A DNA stretch of 64,000 nt from Nocardia bovistercoris (GCF_015674855.1 NZ_JADMLG010000001.1:62001-126000); one strand, 5' to 3'. Positions 27,365-36,435 are shown, counted from the first letter of the stretch. Numbers and translations: made by a program. Notes: generated by a model not told the origin, from the sequence alone.

Positions 27365-28753
27365 GTGACAATGCCCGTCCTCGGACCCGAAATCCTCACC
27401 ATCATCGCGGCATTGGCGACGATGGTCATCGCGGCATGCATCACCTCGGGCGTGCTGCGCGTCCTGCTCGTCGCACAGGCCGTGTACTGGGGCATGTCGT
27501 ATGTGGCGCGCCCGGTGGTGCTGCTCGCGGTGCGTCCGGAACCGCGCTTCGGCGACAATGTCGCCGACCCGCGCCTGGCCGACCTCGGCTACGACGTGGC
27601 GATCGGCGCCGCGCTGCGCCCGGTCGCCTTCGGACTCGCTCTCTACGCCGCGGTGCTGCTCGCCTACGTGTTGTGGTCGCGCGGGCGAACGCCACGGGTG
27701 GCCGCGCTGGCCGGTGATCCCGACCTGATCGCCACCCTGGGCGTGCTCTACGTACTCGGCACGCTGGCCCGCCTCGCCTCGGTGGCGGTAGGCGCGGCGG
27801 GTGCGGCGGGCGAGGTCGAGAGCGCCTCGCCGGTGCTGAGCCTGCTGACCATGCCCGCGACGCTCGGCGCGATCGGCGCGATCGTGTTCCTGCGCGCGCG
27901 CCCGTCGACCACCGCCGTGATACTCGGGATGGTGCTGCTCGGCGAGCTGTGGTGGACCACCGCGATCCAGTCCAAGACGCCGGTCCTCGGCGCGGCGCTC
28001 GCCATCGCGGTGCGTTTCGCCCTCACCGGCTGGTCGCGCGCGAAACTGCTCGGCATCGGCGCGGTCTCGGGGGCCGGCATCGCCGGATTCGACTGGTTGC
28101 AGTCCCTGAAATCCACGCCCTACCTGCGCGCGGAGTCCGCGATCGTGGACTCGGCGTATCCGGAGCAGGTGCGCCCGTTCCTGGGTCTGCTGCGCCGGTT
28201 CGACCTGCTCGAGGCCGCCACCGACGCCTACTATGTCGGGCCGTCGTCGTGGCTGTCGCCCGGCGAGGTGGTCGGGCACCTGGCCCGCAGCATGGTGCCC
28301 TCGCAATTGCTCACCGGGGAGAAACTGCATTCGGGCACCGCGTGGGCGCAGGAGGTGCGTGGCGCCTCGGTGGACATGAGCCAGATCTCGGTGTCGCTGG
28401 CCGAGGGCAATGTCAACGAGGGCTACGTGCTCGGCGGGACGGCGGGCGTCGTGATCGGCATGCTGTTCACCGCCGTGCTGCTCGTCGGCTGGTCACGCTC
28501 GCTGTACTCGCGCGGCCTGGTCGCGGTCATGTTCGGAATCGCGCTGATCGAGGTGCCCGTCGTCTTCGAACGCGGCATGCTCGGCAGCGCGGAAACGCTC
28601 GGAAAATATCTGCAAGTCGTCGTCCTGGCCTGGCTCACCCATCTCGCGGTGATCGAATGGCGCGCATATCGGGAACGACGGAACAACGAACACGTGACGA
28701 CCACGGCCGGGCCACCGGCGCCGGCGGTCGTGGGAAGTAAAGGAAATCAATGA
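27365..28753 (+). CDS. Polytopic membrane protein, candidate Wzy polymerase
   Basis: This 462-residue protein has about ten to twelve hydrophobic helices and a large loop (about residues 255-345) rich in charged and polar residues, a plan typical of Wzy polymerases. Wzy proteins share little sequence, so the call rests on topology and on its place between the flippase and the Wzz-like gene. It uses a GTG start and its stop overlaps the next ATG. An O-antigen-ligase-type or acyl-transferase role is possible. Confidence 0.6.
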   Translation: MTMPVLGPEILTIIAALATMVIAACITSGVLRVLLVAQAVYWGMSYVARPVVLLAVRPEPRFGDNVADPRLADLGYDVAIGAALRPVAFGLALYAAVLLAYVLWSRGRTPRVAALAGDPDLIATLGVLYVLGTLARLASVAVGAAGAAGEVESASPVLSLLTMPATLGAIGAIVFLRARPSTTAVILGMVLLGELWWTTAIQSKTPVLGAALAIAVRFALTGWSRAKLLGIGAVSGAGIAGFDWLQSLKSTPYLRAESAIVDSAYPEQVRPFLGLLRRFDLLEAATDAYYVGPSSWLSPGEVVGHLARSMVPSQLLTGEKLHSGTAWAQEVRGASVDMSQISVSLAEGNVNEGYVLGGTAGVVIGMLFTAVLLVGWSRSLYSRGLVAVMFGIALIEVPVVFERGMLGSAETLGKYLQVVVLAWLTHLAVIEWRAYRERRNNEHVTTTAGPPAPAVVGSKGNQ

Positions 28754-30192
28754 TGGGACTTGCCGACTACCTGCGCATCGCGCGCCGACGCTGGGTGGTC
28801 CTGGTGGCCGGGCTCGTGCTCGGCGTCGCGCTGGCGGGCTACCAGATCCAGTCGACGACCGAGACCTACAGCGCGTCGAGCACCATGTACGTGTCGATGG
28901 CGACGGGCACCTCGGTCGCGGACTCCTACCAGGGCGGACTGGCCGCCCAGCAGCGGGTTCGGTCCTATATGGAACTCGTCTCCAGCGACTCCGTGGTCGA
29001 CCGGGTGATCGGGCAGCTCTCGCTGAAGATGAGCCGCGACGATTTGCGCGCGAAGATCAGCGCCGACGCGCCGCCCGCGACCACCCTGCTGCGGGTCACG
29101 GTCACCGATACCCAGGCCGAACGCGCGCGCGTGCTCGCCGACGAGGTGGTCTCGCAGTTCCGCGCGCTGGTCGACGACCTGGAAACCATCGAGCGCTCCG
29201 CGGCGCCCGCCGCCCGGGTCGCGGTGGTCGACCGCGCCGAACGCCCCCGCGAACCGAGCGGACCCGGCACGTCGAAGATCCTCGCCGCGGGCATCCTGGC
29301 GGGCCTGCTGCTCGGCGCCGCAGCCGCTTACGTGTGGGAACGGCTGGACCGCAAGGTGCGCACCACCGACGAACTCGAACCGCTGGGCGCGGTCCTCGGA
29401 TCGGTCACCCTCGGCACCGACGACCAGCTCGACGAACTGCGCGCGCTGCGCAGCAGGCTGCCCGATAAGGCCAAATCCGTGCTTGTCGCCGCCACCGATC
29501 GGGGTTACGCGCCCGACCTGAGCGCCGGACTCGCCGACAGCATCGCCGCGACCGGCGGAAAGGTGCTGCTCATCGACACCGAGACGGTACTCGTGATCTC
29601 CGCCGAGATCGCCCGCGAGGCCGCCGCGTCGCCGTCGGTCGGTTCGTCGGGCGTCGATATCGACTGGCCGGTGCGCAACGGCACCGTTTCCGGATCTGCG
29701 GAGGCCGAAAGCCTCTTCGAGAACGCGGCACAGCGCACCACCGTCCTCGACACCCGCAAGATCCCGGCCACGCCGCCGGTCGAGGACAAGGCGAGCGGCC
29801 CCGACCAGGGCGGACTGGCCGCCGTGCTGCGCGGTGAGACCACACTCGAGGACGCGGTGCTCGCCCCCGGCGAGCGGTCCTACGCGCGACTCGCACTCGG
29901 CGACGCCGACCTGCGCACCCCCGACCTGCTCGCCTCGGTGCGCTTCGACGCCGTCCTCGTCGAAGCCGCCGCGCGCTACGACCGGGTGCTGGTCGGCGCG
30001 TACGGCACCGACGCCCTCGCGCTGGCGTCGAAATGCGATGCCACCGTGGCCGTGGTCGCGCTGCCCGCGCCGAACCCCGAGCGGGTCGGCGCTACCCGCG
30101 ACGCGCTCACCGCGGCGGGCGCGACACTCACCGGTTTCGTCACAGTGGCGGCGCCGCGCCGGTGGCGGCGACGGTCGGGGGACCGCCGATGA
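28750..30192 (+). CDS. Wzz-like chain-length protein with decayed tyrosine-kinase domain
   Basis: This 480-residue protein begins with a Wzz domain: an N-terminal membrane helix near residues 14-32, a periplasmic part (about 33-175) and a second helix near 180-200. The C-terminal part (about 225-470) follows the bacterial tyrosine kinase fold, starting KSVLVAATDRGYAPD. The Walker A lysine-serine loop is missing, LLIDTE occupies the Walker A' place, and there is no terminal tyrosine cluster (the end is Arg-rich). It likely sets chain length without kinase activity. Confidence 0.75.
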   Translation: MMGLADYLRIARRRWVVLVAGLVLGVALAGYQIQSTTETYSASSTMYVSMATGTSVADSYQGGLAAQQRVRSYMELVSSDSVVDRVIGQLSLKMSRDDLRAKISADAPPATTLLRVTVTDTQAERARVLADEVVSQFRALVDDLETIERSAAPAARVAVVDRAERPREPSGPGTSKILAAGILAGLLLGAAAAYVWERLDRKVRTTDELEPLGAVLGSVTLGTDDQLDELRALRSRLPDKAKSVLVAATDRGYAPDLSAGLADSIAATGGKVLLIDTETVLVISAEIAREAAASPSVGSSGVDIDWPVRNGTVSGSAEAESLFENAAQRTTVLDTRKIPATPPVEDKASGPDQGGLAAVLRGETTLEDAVLAPGERSYARLALGDADLRTPDLLASVRFDAVLVEAAARYDRVLVGAYGTDALALASKCDATVAVVALPAPNPERVGATRDALTAAGATLTGFVTVAAPRRWRRRSGDRR

Positions 30193-30383
30193 CGCGGGCT
30201 AACCGAGCGACGCCAATAACACGGGCGCACCGAGGAGCGCCCGCGACACGGGTGGACCAAGGAGCGCCCACGACACCGGCGGACCGAGAAGCGCCGATGA
30301 CACGAGCGCGCCGAGCATCGCCTACGACAGGGGCGGGCCGAGGAGCGCCGATGCCATGGACGCGCCGAGGATCGAACCGGTGA
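30189..30383 (+). repeat. 27-bp tandem repeat, seven units, open as a 64-residue frame
   Basis: Seven contiguous units of exactly 27 bases (30189-30377) start at an ATG that overlaps the Wzz-like stop. Read in that frame each unit gives nine residues, such as MTRANRATP, ITRAHRGAP and ATRVDQGAP, with a loose consensus TTRAxRGAP, and the frame closes at 30383, overlapping the next GTG. No strong ribosome site is seen, but ATGA coupling would allow translation. It may be a short repetitive peptide, a translated linker or only an expanded spacer. No similar protein is known to me. Confidence 0.55.
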
Positions 30384-31726
30384 GCGGCCTACGTCGCCGT
30401 CGCCTGCTCGTCGCCGGACTCGGCGCGGCCGGGGTAGGCGCCGCCGCGGTGCCGCTGGCCGCCTGCGAGCAGGCGCAGACCCCGGTCGGCACCGGCGGGC
30501 CGGTCTCGCCGACGGTGCGCAATGTCCGCGATTTCGGCGCGGTCGGCGACGGCAAGGCCGACGACACCTCGGCGTTGGCGGCCGCCTGCCGCTTCGACGG
30601 GGCCGCACCGGTGGTGTACCTGCCCGCGGGCGACTACAAGGTCACCGAGTGGCCGGACCTCCCGAACTACGCCGTGGTCTACGGCGACGGCGCGGATGTC
30701 ACCACGGTGTTCTGCGAGAAGGACACCACGCTGGTCGCGTTGCGCGGCAAGCAGCGAATCCGCTTCTCGCGCCTGGGTTTCTACCTCACCGGCCCGTCCG
30801 CCACCGCCATCGACCTGGCCGAATGCTTCCGGTGCAGCTTCGACATGGTGCTGGTGCGCGGCAACCACCTCAGCGACAACTACCCCCGCTACGCCAAGCA
30901 GCGCGGAATCGTGTTGCGCGACAACACCGGCGGCACGGCGTTCATGGACTGCGACATCAACAACTTCGGGGTCGGGCTTTCGACCTCGTGCATCCAGAAC
31001 TACATCAGCTCGTCGAAGTTCACCAGCAACCGCATCGGCGTGCTCGGCACCGGCAACGACCACAATGCCGGATTGTCGCTGACCAATATGGAATTCGTCT
31101 CCGACACCGATCCAGGCACCACCGACCGCCACATCCTCATCGACGGCGCGGCCAACAACTGGTGGCTGACCAACGTGTGGTTCGAGGGCGCCGAGGTGGC
31201 GGTGACCGTCGGCGCGGCGGGCAAGGGCGGGCCCGCGCAGTTCGGCATGGTGAACTGCAAGGTGGCGGCGCGCTCGGTCGGGGTCGAGTTGAACCATTGC
31301 CGCCAGCCCTATCTGGCGAATATCGGTTTCGACCCCGATCCCGGTTCGCGGCCTGCGGAATTGCGCATCGACGCGGCGGGCTGCCCCGACGGCACCGCGG
31401 TGAACCTGGTGTCGGGACTCGGGGAGGACATCGATCCCGCGGTGTTCCCGCAGGCGTGGCAGGTGGTGGGGCGCGGTCGCCAATATCGGCCGGTGTTCAG
31501 CGGCACCGTCACCGCCGAGGCGCGCGGCGGCGACGCCGAGATCGTGCGGGCCAAGGCCGCCGACGGCGCGGTGGTGGCCTCGGTGCTGGCCAACGGCGCC
31601 TACGTCTCCGACCGGTCCGACGCGGGCGTGGTGCTGCGCGACGCCGAGGGCGGTTACTGGCGGCTGACCGTCTCTCCGACCGGCGCGGTCGGTTCGGCGC
31701 CGCTGGGCCGGGAACGGCCACGGTAG
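30380..31726 (+). CDS. Beta-helix (pectate-lyase-like) Tat/lipoprotein
   Basis: This 448-residue protein starts with RRRRLLVAG, a hydrophobic stretch and the lipobox LAAC, so it should be exported and lipidated at the cysteine near residue 30. The mature part begins VRNVRDFGAVGDGKADDTSA, the signature of the pectate-lyase-3 parallel beta-helix fold. Such proteins bind, trim or modify polysaccharide chains. The GTG at 30380 has GAGGA 7 bases upstream; an ATG at 30356 lies in the repeat. Whether it cleaves the polymer is unknown. Confidence 0.78.
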   Translation: MSGLRRRRLLVAGLGAAGVGAAAVPLAACEQAQTPVGTGGPVSPTVRNVRDFGAVGDGKADDTSALAAACRFDGAAPVVYLPAGDYKVTEWPDLPNYAVVYGDGADVTTVFCEKDTTLVALRGKQRIRFSRLGFYLTGPSATAIDLAECFRCSFDMVLVRGNHLSDNYPRYAKQRGIVLRDNTGGTAFMDCDINNFGVGLSTSCIQNYISSSKFTSNRIGVLGTGNDHNAGLSLTNMEFVSDTDPGTTDRHILIDGAANNWWLTNVWFEGAEVAVTVGAAGKGGPAQFGMVNCKVAARSVGVELNHCRQPYLANIGFDPDPGSRPAELRIDAAGCPDGTAVNLVSGLGEDIDPAVFPQAWQVVGRGRQYRPVFSGTVTAEARGGDAEIVRAKAADGAVVASVLANGAYVSDRSDAGVVLRDAEGGYWRLTVSPTGAVGSAPLGRERPR

Positions 31727-31734
31727 GTGCACCC

Positions 31735-32304
31735 GTGACCGCGCGCACCTCAGGATCTCCCCGAACCCGCCTGCGGCGGTGGGTGTTCGCGGTCGCGGCC
31801 GCGCTGCTGCTCGCGGCGCTCGCGGTGGGCGGTCTTCCGGTGTTCGTGCACCCGCAGGTCGACCCGCTGCGCCCCGCCGACGCCATCGTGGTGCTCGGCG
31901 GCACCGCCTACGAGCGCTTCGACCTCGGCCTCGACCTCGCCGAGCGCGGATACGCGCCGGAGCTGGTCATCTCGGCCTCGACCGGTCTCGACGACCCGAT
32001 GATGGCCAAGTACTGCGCGGGCCGATACCCGTTCCGCGTCACGTGTTTCGAACCCGACCCGTGGACGACGCGCGGCGAGGCGCAGGAGATCCGCCGCCGC
32101 GCCGAGACCGAGGGGTGGCGCCACATCATCGTGGTCACCTTCACCCCGCACGTGTCGCGGGCGCGCTACATCGTCGGCAAATGCTTCGACGGTGAATTGA
32201 CCATGGTGGCGAGCCCGAGCGATTCCGGCCCGTGGTTCTGGGCGTGGATGTATCTGCGCCAGAGCGCCGGATATCTCAAAGCCGTCACCGAATTCGGCTG
32301 CTGA
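31735..32304 (+). CDS. YdcF/DUF218 membrane-anchored protein
   Basis: This 189-residue protein has one N-terminal membrane helix (about 14-34), then a DUF218 domain with DAIVVLGGTAYERFDLGLDL, LVISAST, WTTRGEAQEI and VVTFTPHVSRARYI. The family includes SanA and ElyC, envelope proteins linked to peptidoglycan and lipid-carrier metabolism. In this operon it may act on lipid-linked intermediates or polymer attachment. The GTG start lies nine bases after the beta-helix gene. Confidence 0.78.
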   Translation: MTARTSGSPRTRLRRWVFAVAAALLLAALAVGGLPVFVHPQVDPLRPADAIVVLGGTAYERFDLGLDLAERGYAPELVISASTGLDDPMMAKYCAGRYPFRVTCFEPDPWTTRGEAQEIRRRAETEGWRHIIVVTFTPHVSRARYIVGKCFDGELTMVASPSDSGPWFWAWMYLRQSAGYLKAVTEFGC

Positions 32305-32318
32305 GGACAGGAGCGAGC

Positions 32319-33671
32319 ATGGACCCGATCACGCCGAGGAGTTCCGCCCGCAGCGATGCCGCGCGGGCCAGGCTGCACGAGGTGGTGCCTGGCGGCGCGC
32401 ACACCTACGCGCGCGGCGACGACCAGTACCCCGAGGACATGGCGCCGATCCTGGTGCGCGGCAACGGCTGCCGGGTCGTCGACCGGGACGGCAACGAGTA
32501 CGTCGAATACGGGATGGGGCTGCGGTCGGTGACCCTCGGCCACGGTTACCGCCCCGTGGTGGACGCGGTGGCCGCCGCCATCGCAAACGGAGTGAACTTC
32601 TCCCGGCCGACCGAACTCGAACTGCTCGCCGCCGAGGACTTCCTGCATCTGGTCCCCGGCGCGGACATGGTGAAATTCGCCAAGAACGGTTCCGACGTGA
32701 CGACGGCGGCGGTGCGGCTGGCCCGCGCGGTCACCGGACGGGTCACGGTCGCGGCCTGCGAGCAGCCGTTCTTCTCCGTCGACGACTGGTTCATCGGCAC
32801 CACCGAGATGAACGGCGGCATCCCGACCCCGCCGACCGTGCGCTTCCCCTACAACGACCTGCCCGCGCTGGAGGCGGTACTCGCGGGCGGCGACATCGCC
32901 TGCGTGCTGCTCGAGGCGGCGACCGCGCTGCACGAACCGCTGCCCGGCTACCTGGAAGGCGTACGCGCGCTGTGCGACCGCTACGGCGCGCTGTTGGTCT
33001 TCGACGAGATCATCACCGGATTCCGCTGGTCATCGGGCGGCGCGCAGCGCGTGTACGGCGTGACGCCCGACCTGTCCTGCTGGGGTAAGGCGATGGGCAA
33101 CGGCTTCCCGCTGTCCGCGCTGGCGGGCCGCCGCGAGTACATGGAACTGGGCGGGCTGCGCACCGACCTGCCAAGGGTCTTCCTGCTCTCCACCACCCAT
33201 GGGCCCGAGACCGGCGCGCTCGCGGCCTTCCGCGCGGTCGTGCACGCCTACGCCACCACCGACCCGATCGGTCGCATGGAGCGCGCGGGCGACCGGCTGC
33301 GCGCCGGATTCGCGGCCGTCACCGCCGAATTCGGCATCGCGGACCGGCTGAAAGTCGCCGGTCGCTCCTCGTGCCTGATCTTCCAGACCCTCGATCCCGA
33401 TGGCATGCCATCGCAGGAGTTCCGCACCCTGTTCCTCCGCGAGTTGCTCGGGCGCGGCGTGCTCGGGCAGTCCTTCGTCACCTCCGCCGCGCACACCGAC
33501 GCCGATATCGACCACACGATCGACGCGTGCCGCGCGGCCGCCGTGATCTACCGCCGCGCACTCGACCACGGCAGCGCCGCCCCCTTCCTCGGGGGCAGGC
33601 CGGTCGCGCCCGCGCTGCGCCGCTACGCCGCCCCGCGACAGCTGGGCAGTCTGGAAGGAGCCGCGCGATGA
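32319..33671 (+). CDS. Glutamate-1-semialdehyde-type class III aminotransferase
   Basis: This PLP enzyme of 450 residues resembles GSA 2,1-aminomutases. It has VPGGAHTYARGDDQYP, FAKNGSDVTTAAVRLAR, the PLP-phosphate Asp region LLVFDEIITGFR and the Schiff-base lysine in SCWGKAMGNGFPLSA. The locus is not a heme cluster, and the protein is longer than HemL, so it more likely transaminates a sugar nucleotide or a small amine added to the polysaccharide. CAGGAGCG precedes the ATG; the stop overlaps the next gene. Confidence 0.82.
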   Translation: MDPITPRSSARSDAARARLHEVVPGGAHTYARGDDQYPEDMAPILVRGNGCRVVDRDGNEYVEYGMGLRSVTLGHGYRPVVDAVAAAIANGVNFSRPTELELLAAEDFLHLVPGADMVKFAKNGSDVTTAAVRLARAVTGRVTVAACEQPFFSVDDWFIGTTEMNGGIPTPPTVRFPYNDLPALEAVLAGGDIACVLLEAATALHEPLPGYLEGVRALCDRYGALLVFDEIITGFRWSSGGAQRVYGVTPDLSCWGKAMGNGFPLSALAGRREYMELGGLRTDLPRVFLLSTTHGPETGALAAFRAVVHAYATTDPIGRMERAGDRLRAGFAAVTAEFGIADRLKVAGRSSCLIFQTLDPDGMPSQEFRTLFLRELLGRGVLGQSFVTSAAHTDADIDHTIDACRAAAVIYRRALDHGSAAPFLGGRPVAPALRRYAAPRQLGSLEGAAR

Positions 33672-34804
33672 GCGAACCGCGTATCGCCCTGGTCCACGAA
33701 CGTTTCACCGAGTACGGCGGATCCGAGGCCGTGGTCGGCGAATTCGCGCGCACCTGGCCTGGCGCTCGGGTCTTCGCCCCGATCGTGGACGCCGCCGCCG
33801 CGCCCGCGATCGCGCACCCGCCGTGGGACACCATCGAGGACACCTGGCTCACCCGCGCGTACACCGCCACCGGCCGTCGCTCGCACGCGCCGCTGCTGCC
33901 GCTGGCGCCGCGCGCGCTGCGTGGGCTGCCGCTGCGCGACGGCTTCGACGCGGTCGTCGTCAGCCATCACGCGTTCGCGGTGCAGGCCGCCTTCGCCACC
34001 GAAGCGCCGGTGGTCGCCTACGTGCACAGCCCGGCCCGCTGGGCCTGGGATCCGGCGTTTCGCGCGCGCGAGGCGGGCGGGCTCGCGGGGCGGGCGGCGC
34101 TCACGGTGCTCGGCGCGCTGGCGCGACGGGCCGAACGGGCCGCCGCCCCGCGCCTGACCGCCGTCGTCGCCAATTCCCACGCCGTGGCCGAGCGGGTGCG
34201 CGACTGGTGGGGCCTGCCCGCGACCGTGGTGAATCCGCCGGTGCGACTGGACCGGTTCGCGCCCGACCCGGCCGTCGCACGCGAGGACTTCCTGCTGTTC
34301 GCGGGCCGTCTGGTCCCCTACAAGCGGCCCGATCTGGCGATTCGCATCGCGCGCGAGTCCGGTCGCCGCCTCGTGATCGTCGGCGACGGACGCTATCGCG
34401 CCCAGTTGGAGGCGATGGCGGGCCCGGAGACCACCTTTCTCGGCGCGGCACCCGACGACGTGCTCGTCGACATGTATCGCCGCTGCGCCGCGCTGCTCAT
34501 GCCCGGCGTGGAGGATTTCGGCATCGTTCCGGTCGAGGCGATGGCCTGCGGCGCGCCGGTGCTCGCGGTCGGCCAGGGCGGCGCGCTGGACACCGTCGTC
34601 CCCGGCGTCACCGGCGCGCATCTGCCTTTCGGCCCCGACGACCGAGTCGTCGCGGCCTTCGCCGAATTCCTGCGCACCGACACCACCGCCTACGATCCCG
34701 CTGCCGTGCGCGCGCACGCCGAATCCTTCGGTCCCGAGATGTTCCGCGCCCGGATGGCCGACGTGGTCGCCGGGGTGCTGGACGGAGTCCGCGCGGCGAC
34801 TTGA
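33668..34804 (+). CDS. Family 4 glycosyltransferase
   Basis: This is a GT-B fold transferase of 378 residues. The N-terminal domain has HERFTEYGGSEAVVGEFA and YVHSPARWAWDPAF, and the donor domain has LLFAGRLVPYKRPDLAIRIA and the E-x7-E motif VEDFGIVPVEAMACG. This form resembles mannosyl- and rhamnosyltransferases of capsule loci. It overlaps the aminotransferase by ATGA and is the last gene of the polysaccharide run. Confidence 0.88.
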   Translation: MSEPRIALVHERFTEYGGSEAVVGEFARTWPGARVFAPIVDAAAAPAIAHPPWDTIEDTWLTRAYTATGRRSHAPLLPLAPRALRGLPLRDGFDAVVVSHHAFAVQAAFATEAPVVAYVHSPARWAWDPAFRAREAGGLAGRAALTVLGALARRAERAAAPRLTAVVANSHAVAERVRDWWGLPATVVNPPVRLDRFAPDPAVAREDFLLFAGRLVPYKRPDLAIRIARESGRRLVIVGDGRYRAQLEAMAGPETTFLGAAPDDVLVDMYRRCAALLMPGVEDFGIVPVEAMACGAPVLAVGQGGALDTVVPGVTGAHLPFGPDDRVVAAFAEFLRTDTTAYDPAAVRAHAESFGPEMFRARMADVVAGVLDGVRAAT

Positions 34805-34823
34805 CCTTAAGCATGGTTGGGGT
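34804..34823 (+). promoter_or_regulatory. MerR-type operator within a promoter
   Basis: ACCTTAAG-CATG-GTTGGGGT is an imperfect inverted repeat close to the MerR-family form ACCTCAAG-N4-CTTGAGGT. It sits between a -35-like TTGACC (34801-34806) and a -10-like TTAGAT (34823-34828), 15 bases before the methyltransferase ATG. The spacer is shorter than the 19 bases usual for MerR promoters. Confidence 0.4.
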
Positions 34824-34837
34824 TAGATCCTGGAGCC

Positions 34838-35497
34838 ATGACACAGATCGTGCGAGATTGGAACACCGTCTACGACGAGGACACCGCGCCCTGGGTGATC
34901 GGCGAACCGCAGCCCGCGATCGTCGCCCTGGAGCGCGCGGGCGGCATCCGTGGCCGCGTCCTCGATCCCGGTACCGGCGCCGGTGAGCACACCATCGCGC
35001 TCACCGCGCTCGGCTACGACGTACTCGGGCTCGACCTGTCGCCGAGCGCGGTCGCCTACGCGCGCCGCAACGCCGAGGCCAAGGGAGTGCCCGGCGCGCG
35101 GTTCGAGGTCGCCGACATGCTCGCCTTCGCCGATCCCGAGGTCGCCGCACCCGGCGAATTCGACACCGTCCTCGACAGCGCCCTGTTCCACGTCTTCGGC
35201 ACCGAACCCGAGTTGCGCGCCACCTATGTGCGCGCGCTGCACCGACTGTGCGTGCCGGAGGCGACCCTGCACATACTCGCGCTCTCCGATGTCGAGGCCG
35301 GATTCGGACCGCGTATCGGAGAGTCGCTGATCCGCGAGTCCTTCGCGGGTCGGGAATGGGAGCTGGAGGATCTCGTCCCCACCTCGTATCGCGGGCGGGT
35401 CACCTCGGTGGTCGCCGAGGACGCCGTGCGGCACGGGCTGCCCGCCGAGGGCCCGGTCGACGTCGCCGCCTGGCTGGTGCGGGTGCGGCGGCGCTGA
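34838..35497 (+). CDS. Class I SAM-dependent methyltransferase
   Basis: This 219-residue methyltransferase has motif I as VLDPGTGAGEHTIALTALG, followed by GLDLSPSAVAYARRNAEAKG and FDTVLDSALFHVFG. The opening WNTVYDEDTAPWVIGEPQPA is shared by small thiopurine/tellurite-type methyltransferases of actinobacteria. The substrate is unknown; detoxification is a reasonable guess given the MerR-like operator just upstream. TGGAGCC precedes the ATG at good distance. Confidence 0.82.
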   Translation: MTQIVRDWNTVYDEDTAPWVIGEPQPAIVALERAGGIRGRVLDPGTGAGEHTIALTALGYDVLGLDLSPSAVAYARRNAEAKGVPGARFEVADMLAFADPEVAAPGEFDTVLDSALFHVFGTEPELRATYVRALHRLCVPEATLHILALSDVEAGFGPRIGESLIRESFAGREWELEDLVPTSYRGRVTSVVAEDAVRHGLPAEGPVDVAAWLVRVRRR

Positions 35498-35514
35498 CCG
35501 GGCCGTCCGGCGGA

Positions 35515-36435
35515 TCAGACCGGCACTCCGCCGTAGGTGCGACGGTGCCTGGCCTCGAGGAAGGACAGCAGGCCGAAGGCCATCAGGCCGAGTGAGACCA
35601 GGATGAGCAGCCACGGGCCGAAGGGCTTCTCGGCGAAGTCGCGCAGCACCGCGTCGATGCCCTTCGCCTCGGCCGGGTCGTAGTTCAGCGCGGCGAGCGT
35701 CGCGGCGAAGCCGAGGCAGATCACGATGAGGCCGCGTGCGGCGTAGCCGAACCGGCCCAGCCAGACCACGGCCTGGCGTGCCCCGCGGGTCATCCAGCCC
35801 ATGCGCAGATCGTCGAGGAAGTCCAGGCGCAGTCCGCGCAGCGTCTGCCACACCCCGAAGGCGAGGAGCGCGATACCCGCGAGCAGTACGACCACCTGGC
35901 CGCCGTCCCAGCTCAGTACCCGCGCGCTCAGGTCGCGGGCGACCGCGTCGCTCGGGGCGGGCAGCCGCCCGTGCACCACGAAACGCAGCGTGACCAGGAA
36001 CGCGAGCGCGTACGTGATTCCGGAGACGACGGCGTAGAGCCGGTGTCCGCCCGAGTACGTGCGGCCCGCGCTCGCGGCCTGCACGCCGCGCCACACCGCG
36101 AGCGCGAGGAATCCGAAGGCCAGGATCCACAGCAGCAGATAACCCAGCGGCTTCTCGGCGACCGCGGCCAGCGCGCCGCCCGGATCCGGTTCGTGTTCGG
36201 CCGTGCCGATCGCCAGCAGGAAACCGAGGATGCCGAGGATCAGGAAGGCGACCCCGCGCGCCGCGAACCCGAACCGCGCGACCGAGGCCACGCCGCCCGA
36301 GCTCGAAGCCGTCCGCGGCGCGCGCGCCTGGCCGCGCCTGCTCCACCCTCCCCCGTACCTCGAACCCCACCGGCGGCGGCGTACGGGGCGGCGATATCGG
36401 GTCGCGTATCTGTTCCTACTGCCCAAGATGCTCAT
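35515..36435 (-). CDS. DUF1206 membrane protein
   Basis: This 306-residue protein has an Arg-rich N-terminal tail of about 45 residues and then six hydrophobic helices in three two-helix DUF1206 repeats. The repeat hallmark is seen in VARFGFAARGVAFLILG and LGRFGYAARGLIVICLG. The function of DUF1206 is not known. It converges with the methyltransferase gene, leaving 17 bases. Confidence 0.85.
   Translation of the reverse strand: MSILGSRNRYATRYRRPVRRRRWGSRYGGGWSRRGQARAPRTASSSGGVASVARFGFAARGVAFLILGILGFLLAIGTAEHEPDPGGALAAVAEKPLGYLLLWILAFGFLALAVWRGVQAASAGRTYSGGHRLYAVVSGITYALAFLVTLRFVVHGRLPAPSDAVARDLSARVLSWDGGQVVVLLAGIALLAFGVWQTLRGLRLDFLDDLRMGWMTRGARQAVVWLGRFGYAARGLIVICLGFAATLAALNYDPAEAKGIDAVLRDFAEKPFGPWLLILVSLGLMAFGLLSFLEARHRRTYGGVPV

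Noticed and set aside
30189..30377. 27-bp units considered as a CRISPR array
   Set aside because: The units are contiguous without spacers and form an open frame; no cas genes are present.
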